This document shows positions 35,422 to 44,373 of a stretch of 64,000 bases of DNA, piece by piece. Under the pieces are notes generated by a model. The model was not told the origin of the DNA, did no database searches, and worked only from the letters and a program-made list of their open reading frames with translations. The stretch is taken from positions 1 to 64,000 of the forward strand of contig CP074382.1 in NCBI GenBank assembly GCA_022041995.1. The letters are read 5' to 3'. This DNA is from Cupriavidus necator (GTDB taxonomy: Bacteria > Pseudomonadota > Gammaproteobacteria > Burkholderiales > Burkholderiaceae). The number at the start of each line of letters is the position of its first letter. Positions within the stretch are counted from its first letter, which is position 1. The position numbers and the translations under genes are program-made.

Positions 35422-35790
35422 TCAGAACTGATAGCCTCGGTCCTGCCAGTACTGCCAATCGGCAATGGCCTGCTGCGTCATCCCGTCGCTCGCCAGTGGT
35501 ACGAGTTGCGCTAGTGGGACAGCAAGCTTGCGCTTGTTCCATCGTATCCACACGAAGGCTTCAGACTCGCACACGTCCTCGGGAGCCATTGCGATCACCT
35601 GAACCCGGTCGCCGGGGCTGAGCGGCGAGGTTGGCGATCTCTTGCGAACCTCAGCTTCAAACGGAACGGTGAGTTGCTCCTCGAGGTAGTAGTACCACGC
35701 CATCGACCGCTCCTCTGAACCGTAAGCGTCGACGACTATTTCCATCGTGATTCGCTCTTCACGATCTGGATCGGACTTGGGTCTAGGCAT
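35422..35790 (-). CDS. CcbP-like calcium-binding protein
   Basis: A 122-residue protein. From MEIVVDAYGSEERSMAWYYY it matches the CcbP family of small acidic calcium-binding proteins: LEEQLTVPFEAEV, SPLSPGDRVQVIAMAPEDVC and ESEAFVWIRWNKRKLAVPLA are in the family's order. CcbP buffers calcium in cyanobacteria; homologues are widespread in mobile DNA with unknown role. The start at MPRPKSDPD is the most upstream reasonable ATG; MEIVV fifteen codons later is possible. The C-terminal tail (QQAIADWQYWQDRGYQF) is an addition typical of this subgroup. It follows the 166-aa gene by 25 bases. Confidence 0.7.
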   Translation of the reverse strand: MPRPKSDPDREERITMEIVVDAYGSEERSMAWYYYLEEQLTVPFEAEVRKRSPTSPLSPGDRVQVIAMAPEDVCESEAFVWIRWNKRKLAVPLAQLVPLASDGMTQQAIADWQYWQDRGYQF

Positions 35791-35815
35791 GCTTATCGTG
35801 TGAATGGCGAAGCAA

Positions 35816-36316
35816 TCAGAGATCGACGACCTTGCGCAGTAGCGCGAAGGAGACACGCCAGTGGCCTTCGTTCGGGTCGCACTCTATGGAGGCGGTCTTC
35901 TGGTTGACGCGCACGATGGTGCCGATGCGCTCGCGCATGTGCTGGTCGGTGAAGCTAACGGTGTCGCCGACCCGGAAGTCCGCACGCTGCGCCCGGGCCG
36001 GTGGTGGCGGTGAAGCGTGCGGCGGTTGCTGCGCGGCGCTAGTGGGCTCGGCGAGCACGGCGGCGTAAGGCAGGATCCAGTGGCGGCCGCTGGTGGTGTC
36101 CTGGACCACCGCCTGGGTCTGACGCAGTTCGAGGATGCGCCCCTGGCGCACCGGCTGGGTGAGATCGTCGGCGACGTAACCCACAGTCATACCGATATGC
36201 AGGTGCCTGCGGACCTCGAGGATACGCTTGGGATCGTTGATCATTCGCCCGATGGTCAGATACAGGCGGTACAGGTCGGCACTTGGGGCCAGGCGCAGAG
36301 CGTCAGGGATGTCCAT
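35816..36316 (-). CDS. Hypothetical protein next to IS66 (166 aa)
   Basis: It starts MDIPDALRLAPSADLYRLYL only 17 bases after the IS66 tnpC stop. The N-terminus is helical; residues about 45-80 (VGYVADDLTQPVRQGRILEL) and 110-160 (FRVGDTVSFTDQHMRERIGT) are two KOW/SH3-like modules separated by a Pro/Ala linker. Such proteins may bind RNA or DNA. The position suggests it is either an IS66 passenger or the gene into whose promoter the IS66 was inserted. It forms a likely operon with the CcbP-like gene. Confidence 0.6.
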   Translation of the reverse strand: MDIPDALRLAPSADLYRLYLTIGRMINDPKRILEVRRHLHIGMTVGYVADDLTQPVRQGRILELRQTQAVVQDTTSGRHWILPYAAVLAEPTSAAQQPPHASPPPPARAQRADFRVGDTVSFTDQHMRERIGTIVRVNQKTASIECDPNEGHWRVSFALLRKVVDL

Positions 36317-36333
36317 GACGTGCAGTGTAGCGG

Positions 36334-37837
36334 TTAGCGCGCCAGCGGCAGCAGTTCGTGGACCTGGCTGATCGGGTGGGCCGGCAGGCGCTCCAGCGTC
36401 TCCTTGAGCCAGCCATAGGGCTCGATGCCGTTCAGGCGACAGGTGCCCAGCAACGAATACATCGTGGCCGCGGCGCGCCCGCCGCGCGGTGAGCCCGCGA
36501 ACATCCAGCTCGCCCTGCCGAGGGCAATCGGGCGGATCGCGCGCTCGAGGCGATTGTTATCGGGCTCGAGGATGCCGCTCTCGGTGTAGCGCACCAGCGC
36601 CTGCCAGTGACGCAGCGCATAGCCGAAGGCTTGCGCCAGCGGCTGCCTGGCGAGCAGCATTACCCTGCAGCCACTGGTGGAACTGGGCCAGCAGCGGCAC
36701 AGCCTCGGCCTGGCGCACCGCCAGCTTGTGCTCCGGTGACTTGTCCTTGATGCCGACTTCGATGGCATACAGCTTGCCAATCCACGCCAATGCCTGCGCG
36801 GCCAGCCCTGGTGTCTTCTGGGCCTTGGCGATCTCGAAGAAGCGCCGGCGGCAATGCGCCCAGCATCCGACCTCGATGATCCGGCCGGTACGGTAAAGCG
36901 CATCGTGGCCGCTGTAGGCATCAGCCTGCAGGTAGCCATGATAGTCGCGCAGGAAGTTCAGGGGATGGGCGCCGGCGCGGGATTCGGCGAACTCGAACAG
37001 CACGGCTGGTGGGTGGTCGACCCATAAGCCGTTCTCCTGTCGTTGCCCGGCCCCGAGGTAGCCCCATAGATAGGCCTGCCGTGTGGTGGCGCGCCCGCGC
37101 TCGAGTAGTGGCAGCGTGGTGTCGTCCAGATGCAGGCGCGGCGCCTGCAGGACGTGGTTGCGCAACGGCGGCAGCAGCGTGGCCAGCAGCTCGGCAGAAG
37201 CCAGCTTCCATTCGCACAGAGTGGCCCTTGGCAGGTGCACGCCCAGGCGCCCATAGCGCGTCTCCTGCCGATTGATCGGCAGGTGGTCCACGAAGGTGTC
37301 GACCTGGATGCTGGCCAGCAGCCCGGCGCTGGCGTTGCTCTTGGGCAGCGGCGAGGGCTGCACGGCAGCGGTCACGATGGTGGACTCGCCATCCTTGGTG
37401 GCCACATACTTGAAGCGGATGTGCTCGATCACGCTGAGCCGGGCCGGCTCGTAGTGCAGCGTCTCGCTGCGCTCCTCGCCGATGCGCTCCAGGGAGTCGA
37501 AGCTTGCCTTCTGCGCCTCGGACAGGTCGTATTCGATGCGCGTGCGCGGCAGGTCCTTGGGCAAGGCCGGGCGGCCCTTGCGGGTGTGGCACGCCACCTT
37601 CACCTTCGGCGTTGCCGGCGGCGTCGGCAAATCCAGCGGTTGCGCAAAGAGTTCGGCCTGGCCCGGCAGGCGCTCGGAACTGGCGCCGAACTGCGCGCGG
37701 TTAAGCTGCGCGACCTGGTGCTTCAGGATCTCGAGTTGCTCCCATAGCGTGCGGGCGAGCCGGTTCTGCTCCAGCGCGAGAGTACGTACCGCCTCGAGAT
37801 CGGCTGGCAGGTCGGAGGGTGTCAGTACCGGAAGCAT
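36334..37837 (-). pseudogene. tnpC: IS66 transposase TnpC, frameshifted
   Basis: Residues 1-390 run from MLPVLTPSDLPADLEAVRTL with a coiled-coil (EQLEILKHQVAQLNRAQFGA), a zinc-finger-like middle and catalytic Asp residues in APRLHLDDTTLPLLERG and YLQADAYSGHDALY. The frame is lost near 36660. The C-terminus (LLARQPLAQAFGYALRHWQA, ESGILEPDNNRLERAIRPIA with the catalytic Glu) continues in the next frame to the stop at 36334. One single-base indel separates the two; without it the protein would be about 500 residues, the family's normal length. Confidence 0.9.
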
Positions 37838-37873
37838 GGTGCCATGATGCGCCAGCGCCGACAGGTTTACAAG

Positions 37874-38221
37874 TCACAAGACGCGCGTGGCCGTGACAGT
37901 GCGGTGGGGTCGAACCGCCGGGATCTCGATGCCTTCGAGCCAGGCGTTCAGTTCGGCCAGCGTGAAGCCACGCTGGGCTAGCGTCGCGGGCGATGGAAAC
38001 CGGCCGTGCGAAAGCCGCTCGTACCACAACGCGAAGCCGGTGCGGTCCCAATACAGAATCTTGACCTTCGATCGATCGCGGCCGACGAAGACAAACAGGT
38101 GCCCCGACAGCGGACTCTTGGCCAGCAACGACTCCACCAGATACGACAGGCCGTCGATGGACTTGCGCATGTCGACCGCGTCACGGCAGATGAAAGCCTG
38201 CACATCGCCGCCGATCAGCAC
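37874..38221 (-). CDS. tnpB: IS66 accessory protein TnpB
   Basis: A 115-residue protein beginning at a GTG (VLIGGDVQAFICRDAVDMRK). It has the TnpB signature GRDRSKVKILYWDRTGFALW. It is an IS66 accessory protein required with TnpA and TnpC for transposition. The GTG start overlaps the tnpA stop by seven bases, implying coupled translation. Intact. Confidence 0.9.
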   Translation of the reverse strand: MLIGGDVQAFICRDAVDMRKSIDGLSYLVESLLAKSPLSGHLFVFVGRDRSKVKILYWDRTGFALWYERLSHGRFPSPATLAQRGFTLAELNAWLEGIEIPAVRPHRTVTATRVL

Positions 38222-38628
38222 CGGCCGCCTCCCAACTGCCCCAGCACGAAACGCACGATGCGTTCGGCATGCACCCCGCTCAGCTCGATACGCGCGCCGC
38301 CGAGCGTGACGACCACTTGGTCGCGAGACTTCGACGGTAGCGGGTCGCTCGCCGGCACGACAGTCGGTACTGCGACCGTTGCCGCGGCGATGAATGCCGT
38401 GTCCGCGGTCAATGCCATTGGCGGCGCCACCGGCGATTGCTGCGCATGGCTCAAGCGCTTGCGCCACAAGCCGAAAGTGCTGACCGCCAAGCCGTGCTGC
38501 CGGCAGAAGGCGCGGATGCTCCCGCCGCTGTTACCCCATTGCGCCAGTAGGTCGCGCCCGAAAAGCTCATCGTGGCGGTTATACCTTGCCCCGGCTCGTC
38601 CGCTCTTACCTTCCCGCTGATCGGCCAT
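38215..38628 (-). CDS. tnpA: IS66 accessory protein TnpA
   Basis: A 137-residue protein with a GGGAG Shine-Dalgarno nine bases before its ATG. The N-terminal helix-turn-helix (SGGSIRAFCRQHGLAVSTFG, LWRKRL) and the C-terminal VVVTLGGARIELSG motif are typical of IS66 TnpA, which binds the element's ends. It is the first gene of the element. Confidence 0.85.
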   Translation of the reverse strand: MADQREGKSGRAGARYNRHDELFGRDLLAQWGNSGGSIRAFCRQHGLAVSTFGLWRKRLSHAQQSPVAPPMALTADTAFIAAATVAVPTVVPASDPLPSKSRDQVVVTLGGARIELSGVHAERIVRFVLGQLGGGRC

Positions 38629-38977
38629 CGCTTCACTCCCAGAGATTGTGAAGCCCCTACCTTCTCATCGCCGCCCTCTACTCGCCAGACGGGTTCCGCT
38701 GACGGTTACTTTAATCCATCGAATCAATGGGAAGCACTTGGTTGCCCTATTGCACGATAGGAAATACCTAACGTTAGCTGGGAGCTTGACGACTACTTTG
38801 TCGGCCCTAATGAAACCGTCGAGACCCTCAGACGGTAAGCGTTCAAATCGAGAGTTGCTTCATAAGCAAACCGCCCGTCACGCCTCCGGTTACGCCATTG
38901 AACGAACGGCCGGCGCCGACATGGTTGGCGAAGGGTTAATTGGCGAGGCGCCCGATGGATCCATCGGGCAATCAGCA

Positions 38978-39727
38978 CTATACGGCGCCCGCCTCGGGGG
39001 GCAGGGGATCCCCTGGCGGGATAGCCTCGCTAGGCTGGGTCGCCAATCGGCCCCGTCGTGGGCGAGGGCATGTCGAGCGTAGCCCATCGATATGCTCTTG
39101 CAGTCCTTCGGGTATTGCCTGCCACATCGGATCCAGTATGAAGTCGATCCTCTCACGGCGGGCCTGTTTTGCAGCTGGTACAAAATCCGCATCACCTGCG
39201 ATCAACACGATCTGATCCACCTGCTTCTTGAAGGCAAGAGACGCAACATCGATGCCGATACGCATGTCGACGCCTTTCTGCTTGGTGTCGACCCGTACGT
39301 CTTCCGGCTTGAGATCATCAATAGAAATCTTGCGCTTCAGGAGCTCAGTTATTTTGTCAGGCCGGATGGTCCAAGAGGTGTGGGTCGACAGATGGCCCAG
39401 CCTCAGCGCTAGCTTGCGCTTTGCACGCAGGCGCGTATGTAACGCCGTGCGAAAGATCGCCTCTTCGGACTTGCTGAAATCGATCGCCCTTCCAGTGATT
39501 GGGTGATGCATTTTCTTATCCAGCGGCGGGCAGTCATAGAAGAAGATCCGATAAAGCTCGCGGGTGCGACCAGCTGGAGCGCCGTTACGCCGCGGTGGTA
39601 CCAGATGCGCGCACGCCCAAGCATGGGCGCATTCTGCTGCGCGCTCGGGATCATAGGCATGCTCGGGATCCAGCGCACGGAAGCGCTTGATGAAATAGGC
39701 GCCGTCGATCAGGATGGCTGTCGGCAT
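38978..39727 (-). CDS. NYN-domain (PIN-like) ribonuclease family protein
   Basis: A 249-residue protein starting MPTAILIDGAYFIKRFRALD. The NYN/LabA-like fold is indicated by the acidic residues in LIDGAYF (Asp8), QKGVDMRIGIDVASLA and IVLIAGDADFVPAAKQARRE, which form a metal site like that of PIN nucleases. Members cleave RNA or act in defence and stress, and many accompany plasmids and phages. The final 35 residues are Pro/Arg-rich and unlike the family, so the C-terminus may be altered. It is a single gene with no neighbours in the same transcription unit. Confidence 0.75.
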   Translation of the reverse strand: MPTAILIDGAYFIKRFRALDPEHAYDPERAAECAHAWACAHLVPPRRNGAPAGRTRELYRIFFYDCPPLDKKMHHPITGRAIDFSKSEEAIFRTALHTRLRAKRKLALRLGHLSTHTSWTIRPDKITELLKRKISIDDLKPEDVRVDTKQKGVDMRIGIDVASLAFKKQVDQIVLIAGDADFVPAAKQARRERIDFILDPMWQAIPEGLQEHIDGLRSTCPRPRRGRLATQPSEAIPPGDPLPPEAGAV

Positions 39728-40193
39728 GGTAGTCCTTCGGGCCCGCACAACTGCGAACCCAAAAATGCAAAACGCCCAAGGGTTCGGCACGTCCGGGATA
39801 GTTGGGACGGCTTACTGCCAAGGGCGGGATGCGTCAATTTTCCACCGAGAATAGTCGCACTGTCAACAGCAGGCGTGGGCCGACGTTCGCGTAATTTGCA
39901 CGGACGGGTCAACTGGAATGCCGCAGGCGGCTTCCACCGGTGTTGGCGGTAATGGAAACCGTAGTCGCTACGGCGCGTACAGGCGCCAATCTGAGGCGTA
40001 GGTCACGAATGCCTATAACGCCACTTTTTATCCATGAGCTGAGACTGGCCACGGCTCCTCCGCGTAATGCCAAGATAATGGGAAGCCGCCATCACAATGG
40101 ATAAGGCCCCCAGTCCAATCCGCTGTTGAAGCCGGAGCAACCGGGGGCTAGCCTTGCATCGGCTTTGGACAGAGGGCCGAATTCATCTGCGGC
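39728..40193. other. No recognisable feature
   Basis: About 465 bases without a supportable gene. The promoter of the NYN gene must lie in the first part. Confidence 0.4.
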
Positions 40194-40490
40194 CTATCCA
40201 ACCCGGAAAAACTCCACGCTCTGCCCCGCATTGACCGCCCGCTTGAGCCAGGTGGGCATCTCCCCCTGCCCGTCCCAGGAGAGCCCCTCGGCGTTGCGGT
40301 AGGAGACCACCGGTGCTGGAGGAGGAGGTGGCGGTGGCGGCGGCTCGAAGCATCCCGCCGCTTTTAACTCCTCCATGGTCAGCCCATAGTCGGCCATCTG
40401 ATCCTGGATCCAGCGGATCGCTGCCGCCCGCTCAGTGTTCGTGATCATCGCTGCTTCTATTGGTACTGTTACTGCTGTCGTGGCCGTCAT
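40194..40490 (-). CDS. Short H-NS-like nucleoid protein (copy A)
   Basis: 98 residues if started at MTATTAVTVPIEAAM, or 84 from the inner ATG at 40448. An N-terminal helical part (ERAAAIRWIQDQMADYGLTM, EELKAAGCF) leads through a run of nine prolines to an H-NS-type DNA-binding domain (SYRNAEGLSWDGQGEMPTWL, KRAVNAGQSVEFFRVG). Such short H-NS-like proteins bind AT-rich DNA and silence acquired genes; a full oligomerisation region is lacking. The start lies inside the end of a kfrA remnant in another frame, the same arrangement as in copy B at 58997-59293. Intact. Confidence 0.75.
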   Translation of the reverse strand: MTATTAVTVPIEAAMITNTERAAAIRWIQDQMADYGLTMEELKAAGCFEPPPPPPPPPAPVVSYRNAEGLSWDGQGEMPTWLKRAVNAGQSVEFFRVG

Positions 40491-40728
40491 TCGGGTCGGA
40501 GGACGCGGCCGGGGCGCCCGGCTCTGGCTGCTGTGGGGGCTGGGCCTCGTTCCCCGCTGGCGCCGGGCGGGCCTTGCCCCGCCGTCGACCGCTGCCGTCC
40601 CGCTCGTGCAGCGCCCCGCGCAATTCTGCCAGCAGCTGACGCGCGAGCGCCGCCTCGGCCTCGGCGCGCTCGGCCCGCCGCTGCGACGAAGCCAGCTCGG
40701 TCCCCACCCGCTGCAGCTCGGTGTCCCT
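40432..40728 (-). pseudogene. kfrA: KfrA-like C-terminal remnant (copy A)
   Basis: The minus strand reads RDTELQRVGTELASSQRRAE, then RAEAEAALARQLLAELRGAL and HERDG, almost the same as the end of the kfrA gene at 31151-31904, plus a Pro/Ser-rich tail ending …DDHEH. Everything upstream is cut off at about 40728, where the inverted repeat of a Tn3-type element begins. Only the C-terminal coil remains. Confidence 0.75.
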
Positions 40729-40730
40729 TT

Positions 40731-40785
40731 GATTTCGGTGCAATTTACCAGGATAGCTGCCCCTAGCATTCATGCGGGTTTCCGG
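40731..40785. repeat. Long inverted repeat, left copy (Tn3-type element)
   Basis: About 50 bases here, around TTTACCAGGATAGCTGCCCC and TCATGCGGGTTTCCGG, recur in inverted orientation at 44033-44081 with about 85% identity by eye. The two copies flank the decayed Tn3-family transposase, so they are best read as its terminal region. Confidence 0.65.
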
Positions 40786-40952
40786 GCGATTTCCTAGAAA
40801 TATCACAATAAATCAATAGGTTGCTGTCTGGTTGCTGTCTGCTGTTGTTTGCTCTTTTTGGGTGAGCTAGACGGCACATTTTTGCCAGGGCATTGCGACC
40901 CCTTCTCATTGCCACTACCCTCCGCAGTCCGTCCCACGCTTGGGAGAGCGCG

Positions 40953-43824
40953 ATGGATCACTGGCGGTTGGCCTACCTCGGCATGCGGCAGATTCCACGC
41001 GAACTCAGCGAGTTCGAGCTTGCCACGTTCTTCACCTACTCCCCCCAAGGAACGGGCGCTGATTGATGCTCGGCGCAGCCCCTGGTATCGCCTGGCCGTT
41101 GCCGTACACATCGGCTTCATCCGCATGACGGGACGCACGCTGGATGCCTGCAAGCAAGTGCCCAGATTTCTCTGGGCGCATGTCGGTGCTCAGGTCGGTG
41201 TGACACCGCCGGATATGGGCACGCTCAACGCCCTCTACGACGGGCGCAAAGATACATTGGCACACCACCAAATGCTGGCCTATCAAGCCCTCGGCTTCAG
41301 TCCGATGGCTGAGCATCAGCGCCGCTATGTTACGCGCTGGGTCAAGGAACGTTTGACGGGTCAGCCGAGCCGCACCGAGTGAAGCGGCACTAAAAAGACT
41401 GATCAGTCAGGCCGTCGCGACGGCGGAGACGGCGCTTGCCGTCGCCCTGGTGCGCGCCTATGGGGCTGCCGCCCTGGACGTTTGGAGCACATCGCTGGCC
41501 CACCTGCACGGCGACCGCGTCAGCCTGCAACAATGGCTATGGACCGTCCCGCTGCGAACCTCGACCCATCAGATGGGGGAATTGTTCGACAAGGTCGAAC
41601 TCCTTTACAAGATGGGCATCCACCGAAACTGGCCGGAGGGCGTGCAATGAAGCGCTGGTACGCTACTACGCCAGGCGCTGTGCCAATCGTCCCGCATCAG
41701 TGAGCAAGCGAGTCGCGCAGCAACCCCGCCGTTTGGAGGCTGCTTGCTTTCTGCGTTACGCTTTATGTGCCGCCACGGACCAATTGGCGACCATGTTGCG
41801 ACACTGGATTCAGAAATCCGTCAACGACGTTCGGCGGCTGATTGATGCTGGCCGACCAGACCCTGAGACCCAGATGCGAGAGTTCGCGACCGCGGTCAAA
41901 ACGCTGGCCGCGGATGACGTGCTAAGCCGTGAAGCTCTCTGCCAGCAGCTGTTGGCGCTGGCCGATGCAGCGCTCAACCGGCATGCGCCCAGCCGTGCCA
42001 GCCTGATCCGCATGCAGCTCCTGTCACGGCATCGTCAGGCCCGAGCCTTGCTTGGCAAGTTGGTTCTGCTGCCATTCTCCGCCCAGTCGGCGCATCCGGT
42101 GATCGACGCCTTGACCGTGCTGCAGGAACTCTACGCGCGGAAGGCCGACTCTCTTCCCGACCACATCACGATTCGACTTGGCCGTGCCTGGCAACCTGCT
42201 ATGGAGGAACAGGACCGTCAGCGGGCGCTGGCCGCCTTCGAGTGGGGCACGTTATTCGCTCTACGGGTGGCACTGCGCAACGGCTCAGTTTTTCTTGCGC
42301 ACAGCTTTGCCTTCCGAAGCCAAGCGGCGCTTTTGATCGACGCCAACGATTGGAAGGCCAAACGCAACCACTTCTATGGCCATCTCAAGTTGCCGCAGGA
42401 TGCCCAGGCATTTCTGGTGCCGGTGATCGCGCATCTGGACGAAGGCCTCGTCAAGCTGAGGGACGCTGTCTTGTGTGGGAAGCTCAAGATTGACGATGCG
42501 ATCCACATCGATCCCTTGGTGGCGAGCGCTACGCCCGCGTCGGTGGAGACATTGCGACACGCACTGTTCGAGCGGCACCCCGGCGGCCAGCTTCCTGAGA
42601 TCCTGCTCGAGATCGACAGCGCCACGCACTTCAGTTGGCTCTTGCTGGGGAGGGAGCCGCATGCCCGCAGCGAATTGCTATTGGTCTGCGCAGCCATACT
42701 CGCGCATGGCACGTCGATGTCGGCTGCGGATCTTGCCAGAATGGTGCCGGAGCTGTCGCCGCCAGCGATCCGGCAGATGATGCATCGTGTCGCGGACGAA
42801 CGAAAGCTGCGCCACGCGGCAGAAGCCGTGCTGACCTTCATGCACCAGCACCCGTTGCCCAGCATTGGGGACGCTCCGATCTGGCGTCGTCGGACATGAT
42901 GTCGTTGGAAACGACACGCTCTGTCTGGCAAGCGCGGGCCGACCCGCGTCGGATCGGCATGTACACTCACGTTCGCGATCGCTGGGGCATTTCTATGACC
43001 AGCCAATTCTGCTTAATGAGCGGCAGGCAGGCGCGGCGATCGAAAGCGTGATCCGGCAAGGTGGATCGGACGACGTGGCTCAACTTGCTGTGGATACACA
43101 TGGGTTTACGGATTTCGCGATGAGCCTGTCACGTTTGTTGGGCTTCGATCTCTGTCCGCGACTCGCCCACCTGCGCGACCGGCGCCTGCATGTCCCCAGG
43201 CACCATGACGTGCCGAGCCAACTGGTTGCCATCACCGACACCGATGTTCGACTGAACCTCATTGAGCGCGCCTGGGATGAACTGGTACGGATTGCCGCCT
43301 CCGTACAAAGTGGGCAATGCACTGCAGTCCAGGCACTCACGCGCTTTGGGGCGGCGGCGCGCGGCCAGATTGTTTATGAGGCCGGCGTGCATCTCGGACG
43401 GCTGTTTCGTACGATCTTCCTGATCGACTATTTCACGAATACCGCATTTCGCCATGAGATGCAGCACGCGTTGAACCGCGGTGAAGCGGTGCATATTGTC
43501 CAGCGGGCGATCCATCACGGCAAGATACCGATCGAACTGGCGAGACATGACGCGTCGCTGGCGGCTGTGTCGTCGGCCTTGACCTTGCTAACCAATGCAG
43601 TCATGGCCTGGAATACGATGCACATGCAACGCAATTGGGACATCCTTGAACGAGTCGGGGCCGAGGCAGTGCGCGCTGTGGACCTGCGGCATATCGGGCC
43701 CACCCATCTCGAGGGGATCAATCTGCGAGGGACTTTCGAGTTTCCGATCGCGCGCTATGCGCATCGGCTCATGCCCACGGTGGCGCTCCAATCCGACTCC
43801 CTTGCGCGGCGGCGTACGGCATAG
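40953..43824 (+). pseudogene. tnpA: Tn3-family transposase, several frameshifts
   Basis: A ~950-residue Tn3-type TnpA spread over frames: MDHWRLAYLGMRQIPRELSE from 40953, then ALIDARRSPWYRLAVAVHIG to about 41380, a scrambled stretch, 41640-42899 (RHWIQKSVNDVRRLIDAGRP, LKLPQDAQAFLVPVIAHLDE), the catalytic start SDLASSDMMSLETTRSVWQA in a third frame, and 42980-43824 (VDTHGFTDFAMSLSRLLGFD; TAFRHEMQHALNRGEAVH). The N-terminus and length resemble the Tn4651 branch. At least four shifts are present. No resolvase gene or res site is recognisable. Confidence 0.85.
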
Positions 43825-44032
43825 CCATCCCGCTTCGAAAGGACGGTGCCCAGAAATTCATACCTCTGGGCTCGCAAAATCCGCCGTGTACTCCTCCAGC
43901 CGGGAGGACTCAGGGCCGCATTCGGCTATTCGGAAGCTCGCCACCCTTCCCCGCCACCGCCGCCCGCGATCGTCGGGCGCCGAGGGTAGTCAGCAAATAC
44001 TTGATTTCATTGGGATTTCCCATGATCGCCTG

Positions 44033-44081
44033 CCGGAAACCCGCATAAATACTAGGGGCGGCTACCCCTGTAAATTGCAGC
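44033..44081. repeat. Long inverted repeat, right copy (Tn3-type element)
   Basis: CCGGAAACCCGCATAAATAC and GGGGCGGCTACCCCTGTAAA match the reverse complement of 40731-40785. They mark the downstream limit of the Tn3-type element, 190 bases before the monooxygenase promoter. Confidence 0.65.
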
Positions 44082-44272
44082 AAAAACAAAAGCATACCTT
44101 GATGAAGTACCGCGTGCCGCGAAGAGCGCACGCACATCATCAAAAAGCTGAATCCACGCAGGGCGATTTGTTTTTGCGCTGCAGAAATCCCGACCATTAG
44201 TCCAGCCACTCGCCCAGCATCTTCACGTTCCAGCAAATTTTGCAATGCAGCATTCCTGCATCGCCGGCGGGC

Positions 44273-44288
44273 TGGCACAGCATTTGCG
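44273..44288 (+). promoter_or_regulatory. Sigma-54 (-24/-12) promoter of the monooxygenase operon
   Basis: TGGCAC-AGCAT-TTGCG matches the RpoN consensus TGGCAC-N5-TTGCW except the last base. Ten bases separate the invariant GG and GC, as required. It lies 86 bases before the tmoA start. Related toluene monooxygenase operons are driven by sigma-54 and an XylR/DmpR-type activator (TbuT). No such activator gene is in the window. I did not find a convincing activator site upstream. Confidence 0.75.
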
Positions 44289-44373
44289 AGAGGGAAAGCG
44301 TCCCAGGTCGTGGCCTTTCGCAACCGGGACGGCAAAGCAAAAAAGACATGACATTCCACCAAGGAGGTATCCC

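Larger units (their letters stand above)
36330..38650 (-). mobile_element. IS66-family element
   Basis: The tnpA-tnpB-tnpC order with tnpA/tnpB overlap is diagnostic of IS66. The exact termini and the usual 8 bp duplication were not identified; the limits given are those of the genes. tnpC carries a frameshift. The 350 bases upstream of tnpA (38629-38977) hold no gene. Confidence 0.75.

Noticed and set aside
34957..35514. 185-codon plus-strand frame
   Set aside because: Its start lies inside a clear terminator and it lacks a ribosome binding site and motifs; it also overlaps the CcbP-like gene end on the other strand.
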